A stretch of DNA of 48,489 nucleotides from Anaerolineae bacterium. GTDB lineage: Bacteria; Chloroflexota; Anaerolineae; J036; Brachytrichaceae. The notes beneath the pieces were generated by a model that made no database searches, was not told the DNA's origin, and was given only the letters and a program-made list of their open reading frames with translations. The stretch is from contig JAHBAL020000227.1 of NCBI GenBank assembly GCA_018500105.2, positions 1-48,489 on the forward strand. The letters run 5' to 3'. The position numbers and the translations under genes were made by a program. Positions 1 to 9,184 of this stretch are shown in pieces. Each line of letters begins with the position of its first letter. Position 1 is the first letter of the stretch.

Positions 1-1
1 G

Positions 2-1759
2 CCCAAGCCTGCGGCCACCAGCGCCCCCGCTGCGCCTGCGCCAGCAGCGACGACGGCTCCGGCTGCACCTGCCGCGACCACAGCGCCGGCGGCCCCGGCT
101 GCACCTGCTGATGGCATGAACTCGATCGGCAAAAAGTTGCCCGCCGATGCCGCGCCAAGCGATCATCAAGTCATGGTCATTCCGGCCCAAGGCGCGTCGA
201 GAGACTCGAAATTTGCCGATATCACCGCCAGCGTGTATAACCGAGGTGGTTTGTCGGACCTGTATGCCATTTCGCTCACCCGCCTCAACAAAGATTTCGA
301 AACCATCCCCGGCGCTGCCAAGAGCTGGAAAGTGAGCGCCGATGGCAAGACATGGACATTTTCGCTGCGCGAAGATTTGAACTGGTCAGACAACACGCCC
401 GTCACCGCCGCCGATTTTATCGCCACCCTACAACACACTGCCAACCCCAAGACGGCGTGGGACTTCGTGTGGTATCTCGAAGAAGGCAACATCAAGGGCT
501 ATTCTGAGGCTGCGGCTGGCAAAGGCAAGCTCGAAGAGATTGGCATTCGCCAAGGCGCAAACCCCAAGGAATTGATCATCGAGACGACCAAACCAACGCC
601 CTATTTGCCCAGCTTGTTACTCTATTTCATGCCCATGCAAAAAGCGGCGCTCGAAAGGCATGGCCCAACCTACAACTCAGACCCCAAGACGGCGGTTTCG
701 TCTGGTCCATTCATTGTGACCGAATGGTCGCCCACCCGCTATGTGGCGACGGCCAACAAGAACTTGCCCGATGACCTCAAGCCGTATTTGAACAAGATCA
801 TCGCCTTGCCGTTTGAAAGCCAAATTCAAGCTTATCAAGCAGGCCGCGTAGATTACGCCGTGCCCGCCAACGTAGCCGACCTCAAGTTGGCGCTTGATGA
901 CGCGAAACTGAACAAAGATGTTTCAACCGATGTTGGCGACTTCCGCACCAACTATTTCTTCTTCGACATGTCGAAGAAGCCATTTAATAACGTCAAGTTC
1001 CGCCAAGCCTTGGCGCGCCTGCTCGACCGCGATTCGCTCGCCAAAGCCATCGTCAAGGAGCCGTCGAACAAACCAGCTTACTCCTTCCTCGCGCCCGGCT
1101 TCCCCGGCTCGAATGTCGAAGAATTGAAGCCGCTGCAAAAATATGACCCCGACATGGCAAAGAAACTGTATGCTGAATCGGGTGAAAAGGTGGACAAGCT
1201 GACCTTACAAGTGCGCAACGAAGGCAACCAATCGTATAACGAAGTGCGCAAAGCAGTGGCCCAAGTGTATGCCGATGAAATTAAGAAGGTGCTGGGCATT
1301 CCGGTCGAAATCAAGATTGTCGAGCAAAAGGTATTCATGGACGCGCTGAACGCCAAGCCGACCCAAGTTGACTTTGGCATGATCAGCTACGGCATGGATT
1401 ACCTCGACCAATCGAACATGCTGAGTGTGTTCCGCAGCAATGGTCGTCACAACTGGAATAACGCCAACTATCAGAAGCTGTTGGACGAAGCCGGCCCATT
1501 GACCGACACCGCCAAGCGAAACGAAATGTATCGCCAAGCCGAGAAGTTGCTGGTTGAAGAAGCCCCCGCCGTTTGGTCGCATGTGCAAACCGATGTGGCC
1601 TTGTGGCGGCAATATTTGACTGGCGATGAATTTAAGGGCGGCAAGGTGAACAAGTCGCGCGGGATGTCATTCCCAGTCAACTCGAGCATGGGCAGCACCA
1701 TCCAAAGCGTGTATGTCACCAAAGATGCGTTAACCATGCGCCCAACCCCGCCAAAATAA
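2..1759 (+). CDS. ABC transporter substrate-binding protein, family 5 (peptide/oligopeptide type), 5'-partial
   Basis: ORF 116..1759 is open in frame back to base 2 (PKPAATSAPAAPAPAATTAPAAPAATTAPAAPAAPADGMNS), an Ala/Pro/Thr linker as in lipoproteins. SBP_bac_5-like body (WKVSADGKTWTFSLREDLNWSDNTPVTAADF). Confidence 0.88.
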   Translation, partial: PKPAATSAPAAPAPAATTAPAAPAATTAPAAPAAPADGMNSIGKKLPADAAPSDHQVMVIPAQGASRDSKFADITASVYNRGGLSDLYAISLTRLNKDFETIPGAAKSWKVSADGKTWTFSLREDLNWSDNTPVTAADFIATLQHTANPKTAWDFVWYLEEGNIKGYSEAAAGKGKLEEIGIRQGANPKELIIETTKPTPYLPSLLLYFMPMQKAALERHGPTYNSDPKTAVSSGPFIVTEWSPTRYVATANKNLPDDLKPYLNKIIALPFESQIQAYQAGRVDYAVPANVADLKLALDDAKLNKDVSTDVGDFRTNYFFFDMSKKPFNNVKFRQALARLLDRDSLAKAIVKEPSNKPAYSFLAPGFPGSNVEELKPLQKYDPDMAKKLYAESGEKVDKLTLQVRNEGNQSYNEVRKAVAQVYADEIKKVLGIPVEIKIVEQKVFMDALNAKPTQVDFGMISYGMDYLDQSNMLSVFRSNGRHNWNNANYQKLLDEAGPLTDTAKRNEMYRQAEKLLVEEAPAVWSHVQTDVALWRQYLTGDEFKGGKVNKSRGMSFPVNSSMGSTIQSVYVTKDALTMRPTPPK

Positions 1760-1776
1760 ATCAGCGCTGTGGATGG

Positions 1777-1810
1777 TCAGCAGGGGCACGGCATGCCGTG
1801 CCCCTGCTGA
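1777..1810. terminator. Perfect 34-bp palindrome (tcagcaggggcacggca/tgccgtgcccctgctga), terminator-like or dispersed palindrome
   Basis: 17-bp perfect inverted arms just after the stop codon at 1759. Confidence 0.6.
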
Positions 1811-1846
1811 TCATTCATCTTATGCAATCGGTGAGCTTGGATTTTT

Positions 1847-2623
1847 ATGCTTGAACCAATCGGAAAACCCGGCCCGTTGACCGAAGAAGAGCGCTTTATG
1901 TTCGAGACCTTCGGGTATTTGATTGTGCCCGATGCGCTCAGCCCCAGCGAAGTGGCGGCTTGTCTCGACGCCTCAGAACGGGCGCACGCGCCTTATCCCA
2001 AAGGCGAATGGCGACAATTGGGGCATTTATACGAAACTGAACCCGCCATCGAAGCCCTGATTGACCACCCCTCCACTTTCCAAAAAGTGCGAGCGATCAT
2101 GGGTGATTATTTTATTTTGCAAAGCGCATGGTGCACGGTGCAACCAGCGGGCGGCAAATCGGGTGGATGGCATCAAGATGGCTCTGGCGTGTATGAATTT
2201 CGCCGCTTGGCCTTGCCCACGCCGCTGGTGCAACTTCGTATTGGCTATTACCTGACTGATCAATCGCAGCCCAATCAGGGCAATATGGCGATGATTCCGG
2301 GCAGCCATAATGTGGCAATGCCCTTGCCCAAAAGCGTCAAACCTGACACCGATTTTCCCATTACCCAAGTTGTATGCGGCAAGCCCGGCACGGCGCTGCT
2401 TTTTCATCAGGGCGTGTGGCATCGCGCCCACAAAAACGAGATGGATTGGGATCGTTATACCATGCACATGGTCTATGCGCCGCCTTGGCTCATTCCATCC
2501 GACCGATTCAGCAACGACAAAGCCTTTGTCGCCCGAACCACCCCGCTGCGCCGCGCTTTGCTCGGCGAATGGAACCGCCCCGAAGAACCCTTCGGCGTCG
2601 GCTATCCTAAACCCCCATTTTAA
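1847..2623 (+). CDS. Phytanoyl-CoA dioxygenase (PhyH) family protein
   Basis: 258 aa. GGWHQDGSG (HxD) and GTALLFHQGVWHRAHKN distal His; typical PhyH N-terminus (FGYLIVPDALSPSEV). Confidence 0.85.
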   Translation: MLEPIGKPGPLTEEERFMFETFGYLIVPDALSPSEVAACLDASERAHAPYPKGEWRQLGHLYETEPAIEALIDHPSTFQKVRAIMGDYFILQSAWCTVQPAGGKSGGWHQDGSGVYEFRRLALPTPLVQLRIGYYLTDQSQPNQGNMAMIPGSHNVAMPLPKSVKPDTDFPITQVVCGKPGTALLFHQGVWHRAHKNEMDWDRYTMHMVYAPPWLIPSDRFSNDKAFVARTTPLRRALLGEWNRPEEPFGVGYPKPPF

Positions 2624-2746
2624 GAGCCAAGAGCCAAGAACTAAGAACTAAGATTTTGGCTTATTGCGCTTAATTCTTGTCTTTTGATTCTTAGTTCGTA
2701 ATTCGTAATTCTTGGTTCTTGGTTCTTGGTTCTTGGTTCTTTCTTC
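2624..2746. repeat. Intergenic heptamer array with inverted arms (GAGCCAA/GAACTAA ... TTCTTAG/TTCGTAA/TTCTTGG)
   Basis: gagccaagagccaagaactaagaactaaga ... ttcttagttcgtaattcgtaattcttggttcttggttcttggttcttgg; 7-bp periodicity, opposite-strand arms. Confidence 0.85.
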
Positions 2747-2753
2747 CTCAAAT

Positions 2754-3695
2754 ATGGCCCGATTTCTTATTGCTCGATTTAGTGGCATGGCGTTTGTGTT
2801 GCTGGTGGTGTCGTTTCTCACGTTTGCACTGATGTATAACGTGCCCGGCGGCCCATTCGACCAAACCAAGCAGCCGCTCTCCGAAGCCGCGCTGGCAAAT
2901 ATCAAACGCAAATACGGCCTCGATCAGCCGTTTTATGTGCAGTGGTGGCGCTATGTCAGCAATGCCGTGCAAGGCGATTTTGGCACGTCGTATGTGGCTG
3001 AAGGCGACAAAATTGTCACGCTGTTTGGTCGCTATTGGGGCGCAAGTCTCATTTTTGGCGCATTGTCGCTGGCGTGGAGCATCCCGCTTGGCTTGGTGAT
3101 GGGCGTGTGGGCCGCCGTCAGACGGAATACGCTGATAGATTACATTGTCACGCTTATTTCGGTGGTGGGTATCACCGTGCCAGTGTTCGCGCTCGGTATT
3201 TTCGGGCTATATTTGTTTTCGGTGCGATGGAAATTGCTGCCCTATACCGGTTGGGATTTGACCAACGAGCCGTTGACGGCGGTCTTGCCCGTTATCATTT
3301 TCGGGCTGTTGCCGCTCGGAACCATCGCCCGCTACACCCGCGCCGGAATGCTCGAAGTGTTGGCCCAAGACTATGTGCGCACGGCTCGTGCCAAAGGGCT
3401 AGAATTTCAAGTGGTGGTGCTCAAACACGCGCTGCGCAACGCCCTCATCCCCATCCTCACCGTCATCGGCCCATTTATCCCCAACGCGCTGACCGGCTCG
3501 GCCATTTTGGAAAAGATGTTCAACATCCCCGGCGTCGGGCGCTATTTCATAGACAGCATTCAGGCCCGCGATTACCCCGTCATTATGGCAACGGTGCTGA
3601 TTGTGGCGGTGCTGTGGGGTATTACGTATCTGCTCACCGATCTGCTTTATACCGTCGCCGACCCGCGCATTCGCCTCGATGGCTCAAAATCTTAA
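2754..3695 (+). CDS. ABC transporter permease, DppB/OppB type
   Basis: MARFLIARFSGMAFVLLVVSFLTFALMYNVPGGPFD; EAA-like motif ARAKGLEFQVVVLKHALRNALIPILT. Start moved from ORF-track 2712 because the upstream codons lie in the repeat array. Confidence 0.9.
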   Translation: MARFLIARFSGMAFVLLVVSFLTFALMYNVPGGPFDQTKQPLSEAALANIKRKYGLDQPFYVQWWRYVSNAVQGDFGTSYVAEGDKIVTLFGRYWGASLIFGALSLAWSIPLGLVMGVWAAVRRNTLIDYIVTLISVVGITVPVFALGIFGLYLFSVRWKLLPYTGWDLTNEPLTAVLPVIIFGLLPLGTIARYTRAGMLEVLAQDYVRTARAKGLEFQVVVLKHALRNALIPILTVIGPFIPNALTGSAILEKMFNIPGVGRYFIDSIQARDYPVIMATVLIVAVLWGITYLLTDLLYTVADPRIRLDGSKS

Positions 3696-3698
3696 CCT

Positions 3699-4610
3699 AT
3701 GCAAGCATCATCCACCGTTTCCAACCGCGCCAGTGTCGCCAGCGCCGCCATAGGCAAGCCGCTTTCGCCTGCCCAACTCGCCTTGCGCCGTTTCAGTCGC
3801 AATCGGCTGGGGCTGCTTGGCACAGTTATCGTGGCCTTATTTGTCTTTTGCGCCATCTTCGCCCCCATTCTTGCCCCGTACGACTACCAAAAAACCAGCG
3901 CGATCAACGCCTACAAGTCACCCGGCGACGCGCCCGAATACTTGCTCGGCACCGACGAATCGGGCCGCGATGTGCTGTCGCGTCTTATTTGGGGCGCACG
4001 CACCAGTTTGATTGTGGCATTGGCGGCGCAAGCCATTATGCTTGTTTTGGGGCTTTTGCTTGGGTTTAGCGCCGGTTGGTTTGGGGGATGGGTTGATTTT
4101 GTGGTCAATCGCCTGATCGAAGTATTTGTCGCCCTGCCGGCCCTGCTTTTCCGTATTTTGGTCGTTATCGTGCTAGGCGGCGGCATCATCAATCTTGTGC
4201 TCGCTATCGCGCTGCTGGCGTGGCCCGAATTGGCGCGGCTGGTGCGGGCGCAAGTGCTGGGCTATCGCGGGCGCGAATTTGTCGAGGCATCGCACGCGCT
4301 CGGCAGCAGCACCGGCGAAATTGCTTGGCGGCATGTGCTGCCTAACATCCTCAACCCACTCATCGTCGCCATCACCTTCAGCATTCCATCCGTCATCATC
4401 CTCGAATCATCCCTTAGCTTTCTCGGCTACGGCATCAACGAACCCACCCCAAGCTGGGGAAAAATGGTCGGTGGGGCCGCCAACTACATCCAAAGCTATT
4501 GGCACTTGGGCATTTTGCCAACCATTTGTTTGTCAATTGTCATGATTGGCTTCTCATTCTTCGGCGACGCCGTCCGCGATGCCCTCGACCCACGCACGGC
4601 ACAAAAATAG
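3699..4610 (+). CDS. ABC transporter permease, DppC/OppC type
   Basis: 303 aa. LGTDESGRDVLSRLIWGARTSL; EAA loop EASHALGSSTGEIAWRHVLPNILNPLIV. Confidence 0.9.
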   Translation: MQASSTVSNRASVASAAIGKPLSPAQLALRRFSRNRLGLLGTVIVALFVFCAIFAPILAPYDYQKTSAINAYKSPGDAPEYLLGTDESGRDVLSRLIWGARTSLIVALAAQAIMLVLGLLLGFSAGWFGGWVDFVVNRLIEVFVALPALLFRILVVIVLGGGIINLVLAIALLAWPELARLVRAQVLGYRGREFVEASHALGSSTGEIAWRHVLPNILNPLIVAITFSIPSVIILESSLSFLGYGINEPTPSWGKMVGGAANYIQSYWHLGILPTICLSIVMIGFSFFGDAVRDALDPRTAQK

Positions 4611-4613
4611 CCA

Positions 4614-4670
4614 GAAGTGCTAAGTGCTAAGTCCTAAGTAAAAAACTTAGGACTTAGCACTTAGCACTTC
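4614..4670. repeat. Perfect 26-bp inverted heptamer hairpin (terminator-like)
   Basis: gaagtgctaagtgctaagtcctaagt - aaaaa - acttaggacttagcacttagcacttc; arms perfectly complementary, each built of 7-bp units. Confidence 0.9.
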
Positions 4671-4682
4671 CCACTTTCATTT

Positions 4683-5711
4683 ATGTTCATCATCATCGGA
4701 GCGGGGGCGATTGGCGGGACCATTGGGGCGTATATGCTGCGCGGCGGCGAGGAGGTGCTGTTTGTCGAGCAAGATCAGGCCCATGTCGCGGCCATCAACC
4801 AAAACGGGCTGAGCATCAACGGCTACGCCGAAAACTTCACCGTGCCTGCCCGCGCCATTACGCCCGACCAATTGCCTACCGCATTTGCACCAGCCTCGCT
4901 ACGGCGCGTCATTTTGGCAACCAAAGCCCAAGCTACCCACAGCGCCACCGAGATGATTCGGCCTTATCTCGCGCCCGATGGCTATATTCTTTCGGCCCAA
5001 AACGGACTAAACGAGTTAAGCATACAAGCGTTGGTCGGCGCACAGCGCACCATCGGCTGCTTCGTCAATTTCTCGGCAGATTACCTCGAACCCGGCCTCA
5101 TTCATTTTGGCGGGCCGGGCGCGTTTTATATCGGCGAATTGGATGGTCGCCAAACCGACCGCCTGCGCGAGCTGCGCACGGCGTTGGCGCATTGGGGCGG
5201 CGGCCCGGTGCACATCACCGACAATATTTGGGGCTATTTGTGGGGCAAATTGGGTTATGGCGCAATTTTATTCGCCACCGCTCTGAGCAATTTGAGCATG
5301 GCTGACGCAATTGACCAATATCGCAAGCCGTTGGTGGCCTTGGCGCGTGAAGTCATTGCCGTTGCCGATGCCGAAGGCGTGACCTCTATCGGTTTCGACG
5401 GCTATGACCCAAATCTCTATCGTCGCACCGGCGATGTGAATGATCCCGACTTAGCGGCCTCGCTCGATTATTTGGTGTCGCTACGTCGCCGCGATAAAAA
5501 GACGCATAGCGGCATCTGGCGCGATCTGGCAGTGCGCAAACGCAAAACCGAACTCGACCCACAAATGACGCTCATCGCTGAACGCGGGCGCATTCACGGT
5601 GTTCCCACTCCTCGCCTTGATCGCCTCATCGCCATGCTGCGCCAAATCGAAGCCGGAATCCGCCCGCTAGACACGGCGAATCTTGAGGAATGGGTGGTGA
5701 GTAACGAGTAA
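4683..5711 (+). CDS. Ketopantoate reductase (ApbA/PanE) family oxidoreductase
   Basis: N-terminal MFIIIGAGAIGGTIGAYMLRGGEEVLFVEQD; mid NIWGYLWGKLGYGAILFATAL. Confidence 0.8.
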   Translation: MFIIIGAGAIGGTIGAYMLRGGEEVLFVEQDQAHVAAINQNGLSINGYAENFTVPARAITPDQLPTAFAPASLRRVILATKAQATHSATEMIRPYLAPDGYILSAQNGLNELSIQALVGAQRTIGCFVNFSADYLEPGLIHFGGPGAFYIGELDGRQTDRLRELRTALAHWGGGPVHITDNIWGYLWGKLGYGAILFATALSNLSMADAIDQYRKPLVALAREVIAVADAEGVTSIGFDGYDPNLYRRTGDVNDPDLAASLDYLVSLRRRDKKTHSGIWRDLAVRKRKTELDPQMTLIAERGRIHGVPTPRLDRLIAMLRQIEAGIRPLDTANLEEWVVSNE

Positions 5712-5894
5712 CGAGTAACGAGTAACAAGTAACAAGTAACAAGTAACGAGTAACGAGTAACGAGTAACGAGTAACGAGTAACGAGTAACGAGTAACGAGT
5801 AACGAGTAACGAGTAACGAGTAAAACAAGTAACGAGTAAAACAAGTAACGAGTAAAACAAGTAACGAGTAAAACAAGTAACGAGTAACGAGTAA
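5698..5894. repeat. (GAGTAAC)n heptamer array, including 16-bp higher-order units (GAGTAAAACAAGTAAC)
   Basis: About 28 near-perfect 7-bp units. The array starts inside the 3' end of the upstream CDS and supplies its stop (V-S-N-E-stop). Confidence 0.97.
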
Positions 5895-5966
5895 GGCTAT
5901 TGCGGTGAAATAAATGACAGAATGAGTCCGAACAGCGATCAATCCTTCGTCAGGCTCAGGACCGTT

Positions 5967-6048
5967 CTACATAACAACGCCGGTTGCACCGGCTGAGTTT
6001 GTAACCCCCATAGTAGGCGTTGTTATGTAGCGCGGGGATCGATCCCCG
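5967..6048. repeat. Nested palindromic element (MITE/REP-like)
   Basis: Outer 15-bp inverted repeat ctacataacaacgcc (5967-5981)/ggcgttgttatgtag (6016-6030), inner hairpin gccggTTGCAccggc (5979-5993), adjacent 16-bp palindrome cggggatcgatccccg (6033-6048). Confidence 0.7.
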
Positions 6049-6059
6049 TGCGGGTGCGG

Positions 6060-6145
6060 CATCAAGTAACAAGTATTTTAATCACAGTGATGACGCATCA
6101 CTCGTTACTCGTTACTCGTTATTCATCACTCATCATTCATCACAT
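6060..6145. repeat. Opposite-orientation heptamer arm (aagtaac ... cactcgttactcgttactcgttattcatcactcatcattcatcac)
   Basis: Reverse complement of the GAGTAAC family, on the far side of the palindromic element. Confidence 0.8.
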
Positions 6146-6460
6146 ATGCTCAAAGCGCTCGACGGGCAAGACAAACACGGTTGCGCCGCCAACTTCGACG
6201 TCAATCACTTGCGCATTGAGTGCGCCCGGCACTTCACGCGGGACGCTGATGTAGGAGGTGCGGCGACGGCCCGTCTTTTTCAGAATCGCCATCACTTCGT
6301 CTACCTTATCGTCTTCGACACCCAGCAATAGGGTGACGTTTTCGCGGCGCAGCCAACCGCCCTCGGTTGCAACGCGGGTAACGCGATGCCCTTTCTCGAC
6401 CAATGCCGACATCGCCTTACCAGCGTCATCGGCTTGCACAATCGCCAAAATCATCTTCAT
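6140..6460 (-). CDS. Cyclic-di-AMP receptor-like PII-fold protein (DarA/PstA family)
   Basis: 106 aa MKMILAIVQADDAGKAMSALVEKGHRVTRVATEGGWLRRENVTLLLGVEDDKVDEVMAILKKTGRRRT; matches the DUF970/DarA pattern. Confidence 0.8.
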   Translation of the reverse strand: MKMILAIVQADDAGKAMSALVEKGHRVTRVATEGGWLRRENVTLLLGVEDDKVDEVMAILKKTGRRRTSYISVPREVPGALNAQVIDVEVGGATVFVLPVERFEHM

Positions 6461-6488
6461 GTTGTTGTGTTCTCCTTTTTATCAAATG

Positions 6489-6605
6489 CGTGATTGGTTG
6501 AATAGTTGATTGGTTGATTGGTTGATTAATTAAGTGAAGATTAGCGATTGAAGGGTATTACGCGCAACCCTCAAGCAACCAATCAACTACTCAACCATTC
6601 AACCA
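6489..6605. repeat. Octamer (GGTTGATT)n array with inverted arm
   Basis: gattggttgaatagttgattggttgattggttgatt ... caaccctcaagcaaccaatcaactactcaaccattcaacca. Confidence 0.8.
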
Positions 6606-6607
6606 TT

Positions 6608-7450
6608 TTATTTCGCCCGTTCATAGCTTCCCAACACCCGCAGCATCGAGGCAAATTCGCCCAAGTGGGCCAATGCCCGCGCACAAGCGAGGTCGTTGGG
6701 ATGTCCAATGAAATCAATATAAAAGAAATATTCCCACGCCGAACCAGCCATTGGGCGTGACTCAATTTTGCACAAGTCAATATCGCGCAACGCAAAACAA
6801 GCCATTGCCCGATACAGCGACCCGGGGATATTTGGCACTGTGAAGACAATCGAGGTCTTATACGCCTTCTCTGGCGCGTCTGCGCTGGGCGACGGCGCGG
6901 GTTGCCGCGATAACACCACAAAGCGCGTCACATTCGAAGGGTCATCTTCGATTGACTCGCGCAAAATAGACAATTGATAAATGGCGGCAGCACGACGGCT
7001 GGCAATGGCGGCAGTGTCGCGCCGTTGCTCGGCAGCCAACATCTTGGCGCTGCCCGCTGTATCGTAGACCTCAATGCGTTCAGCACTAGGCAATAATTTG
7101 CGCAAATTGTGTTCACATTGCCCTAATGGTTGCCAATGCGAATACAAGCGCTTAATATCGGTTAACTCGACCCCAGGCAAAGTGAGCAACTGGTGATTGA
7201 TCGGAACCATGACCTCGCCGATGATGTGCAATTGATGCCGCACCAACAAATCATAATTGCGGTGAATGCTGCCCGCTAGGGTATTTTCGACCGGAACCAC
7301 GCCGTGATCAGCATTGCCACTGGCGACAGCATCAAATACATCGTCGAAGATTTTTTTGCCCACCGGCTGGCAATTTGGCCCGAAAAAGTCGAAGGAGGCT
7401 TGCTCGCTGTAGGCGCCCGGCTCGCCCTGATATGCAATGGTTAATGACAT
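6608..7450 (-). CDS. pheA: Prephenate dehydratase
   Basis: MSLTIAYQGEPGAYSEQASFDFFG; GVVPVENTLAGSIHRNYDLL; ACT-domain ESRP motif (LCKIESRPMAGSAWEYFFYIDF). Confidence 0.92.
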   Translation of the reverse strand: MSLTIAYQGEPGAYSEQASFDFFGPNCQPVGKKIFDDVFDAVASGNADHGVVPVENTLAGSIHRNYDLLVRHQLHIIGEVMVPINHQLLTLPGVELTDIKRLYSHWQPLGQCEHNLRKLLPSAERIEVYDTAGSAKMLAAEQRRDTAAIASRRAAAIYQLSILRESIEDDPSNVTRFVVLSRQPAPSPSADAPEKAYKTSIVFTVPNIPGSLYRAMACFALRDIDLCKIESRPMAGSAWEYFFYIDFIGHPNDLACARALAHLGEFASMLRVLGSYERAK

Positions 7451-7661
7451 AGATACGCCTTTTATATGCACTCAGTATAGCCGCAAATGAAGGTGCGAAA
7501 AGGGGAAAATAACGGCGCAGAGCAGCCTTTTTCGCATAAGGCATAGTGTTTTTGCAAGCGCAATGGCGGGTTTGTACCAATCGCTGACTGTTACGTTGAC
7601 ATAGCTGTGCGCTCACGGGTCGAGGCCAAATATCGCGCTTTGCATCGTGGGTTGGTGCATA

Positions 7662-7695
7662 GTGACCCCTACTATGAATTTATAGTAGGGGTCAC
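7662..7695. terminator. Inverted repeat gtgacccctactat-gaattt-atagtaggggtcac
   Basis: 14-bp perfect arms and 6-nt loop in the intergenic region between divergent genes. Confidence 0.5.
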
Positions 7696-7768
7696 CTTGT
7701 GATGATATGTTGACTTTGCTAAAACGTGATTGAATTCTATTCTAAGAATTTACACAAAGGAGACTTAA

Positions 7769-8695
7769 ATGAAAAAGTTATTAGTTGGTATCGTTAGTGG
7801 GTTACTCATCGTGGGGGGAGGGTTATGGCTTATTAACCGACAAAATATTTCCACTATCCCCTTAATCCCACTCAGTGATGTTCGTATCAATGAACAACTC
7901 TCCAATCCTGGAAAAGATGACGAAATGATTGCAAAAACCATAGAGAACAGGCTCAAAGAGATGGGATTGGTATATAAGGGGATTAGAACAAAAATTCAAA
8001 CAGATCCATTAATTACCTATACTTGTTGGATTATTAAACTAAGAATGCCTGTTAAAAATGCTGAAAATGAACTACAAGTTACATGGGATAGGATACTTGC
8101 TGGACACGCAATCGTTAATTTACGACGCGAGGGTATATCCATTCCTTGCTGGGGCTTTGATGCCGTTGATGACGCAGACAAATCATTGAACTATATAGGC
8201 TATGGATATGAAAACTTATCGATCATTCGACCCAGAGTAATCACCCCGACACTAGACTTGAGCCCCGGCATCGTAAAACAACAACTTAAAGACACGTTAA
8301 CCCTTGCATTAATGGGGCGCGAGGTGATGGATATCAAAGTGCGCGAATTGAATCCGACCCGCGCAGAGGGCAAGGTGGTTGAAGTGACAGTGCTATCTTC
8401 TCGCGAAGATGTGCTTAGCGGAAAACACTATAAAGCCATAATCGGTTTTACAGATGGAATTTTGAAATTGAACGCTTATAACAAGCTAGATATTGCAATT
8501 GGCAGGTTGATTTTTAAAGATGCGCAAGGCGCTATCCTCTATCAATATCTCCCCAATTTTGATCAAAATCAATTAAATACTTCACAAAGTCCAATCGAAG
8601 GAGCAATTACTCAGCAATCAAATACGAGTAGATTATCCATCCCATCGCTCAATTCGCCTTTGCCATTGCCGACATCCCCAATAAAACGACCATGA
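7769..8695 (+). CDS. Hypothetical protein with N-terminal TM/signal segment
   Basis: 308 aa, MKKLLVGIVSGLLIVGGGLWLINRQ; preceded by aaaggagac RBS. No recognised family. Confidence 0.7.
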   Translation: MKKLLVGIVSGLLIVGGGLWLINRQNISTIPLIPLSDVRINEQLSNPGKDDEMIAKTIENRLKEMGLVYKGIRTKIQTDPLITYTCWIIKLRMPVKNAENELQVTWDRILAGHAIVNLRREGISIPCWGFDAVDDADKSLNYIGYGYENLSIIRPRVITPTLDLSPGIVKQQLKDTLTLALMGREVMDIKVRELNPTRAEGKVVEVTVLSSREDVLSGKHYKAIIGFTDGILKLNAYNKLDIAIGRLIFKDAQGAILYQYLPNFDQNQLNTSQSPIEGAITQQSNTSRLSIPSLNSPLPLPTSPIKRP

Positions 8696-8745
8696 TATTC
8701 CCTTTATTCGTTTAATGCCAGAAATCAGAAAATAGGAGTTGAAAT

Positions 8746-8928
8746 ATGAGAAATTTAATCACGGTCATTGGGGGCATATTTTCTTTTGGGTTCGTCCCCA
8801 TTCGCTTGTCAGCACAGGTGCCAATGGAGAGGGCGCATATTCAGAAGATGCAACGGGATCTGGGGATAGGCTATATGCTTATGAAGGCATTCCTAATTAA
8901 AATTAAGGAAACCAGACTTATGGTGTAA
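8746..8928 (+). CDS. Small hypothetical protein with signal-like N-terminus
   Basis: 60 aa ORF with aataggagttgaaat RBS; followed directly by a terminator hairpin. Confidence 0.4.
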   Translation: MRNLITVIGGIFSFGFVPIRLSAQVPMERAHIQKMQRDLGIGYMLMKAFLIKIKETRLMV

Positions 8929-8932
8929 CAAA

Positions 8933-8967
8933 AACAAGGGCCGATTGGAATACAATCGGCCCTTGTT
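8933..8967. terminator. Terminator hairpin aacaagggccgattg-gaata-caatcggcccttgtt
   Basis: 15-bp perfect stem between convergent genes. Confidence 0.85.
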
Positions 8968-8985
8968 ACATTTAATCACAACGAC

Positions 8986-9150
8986 TTATTTCTCTTCCTT
9001 ATAAGCCACATGCTTGCGCAAAAATGGGTCATAGCGGCGCAATTCGATGCGCGATGGGTCATTCTTGCGGTTCTTCTCGGTCAAATAAAAATGACCGCTC
9101 TCGGTGCTCTTCAAGCGAATATGAATCCGCACGCCTTTCTTCTTAGCCAT
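8986..9150 (-). CDS. rpmG: 50S ribosomal protein L33
   Basis: 54 aa, absent from ORF track: [54 protein letters not shown]. Confidence 0.93.
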   Translation of the reverse strand: MAKKKGVRIHIRLKSTESGHFYLTEKNRKNDPSRIELRRYDPFLRKHVAYKEEK

Positions 9151-9184
9151 GTCAACCTCTTAAATTAAAAAAAACAATCAACCA

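Noticed and set aside
3035-4069. Long overlapping ORF of 344 aa (MGRKSHFWRIVAGVEHP...)
   Set aside because: Shadow frame over two clear permease genes in GC-rich DNA; Arg/His-rich nonsense composition.
5698-5894. CRISPR array
   Set aside because: 7-bp direct tandem units without spacers and no cas genes; it is a microsatellite-like STRR.
5594-5942. Minus-strand ORFs encoding RYSLLVTRYSLLVT repeats
   Set aside because: These are translations of the GAGTAAC heptamer array in three frames (7-bp unit is not a multiple of 3), not proteins.
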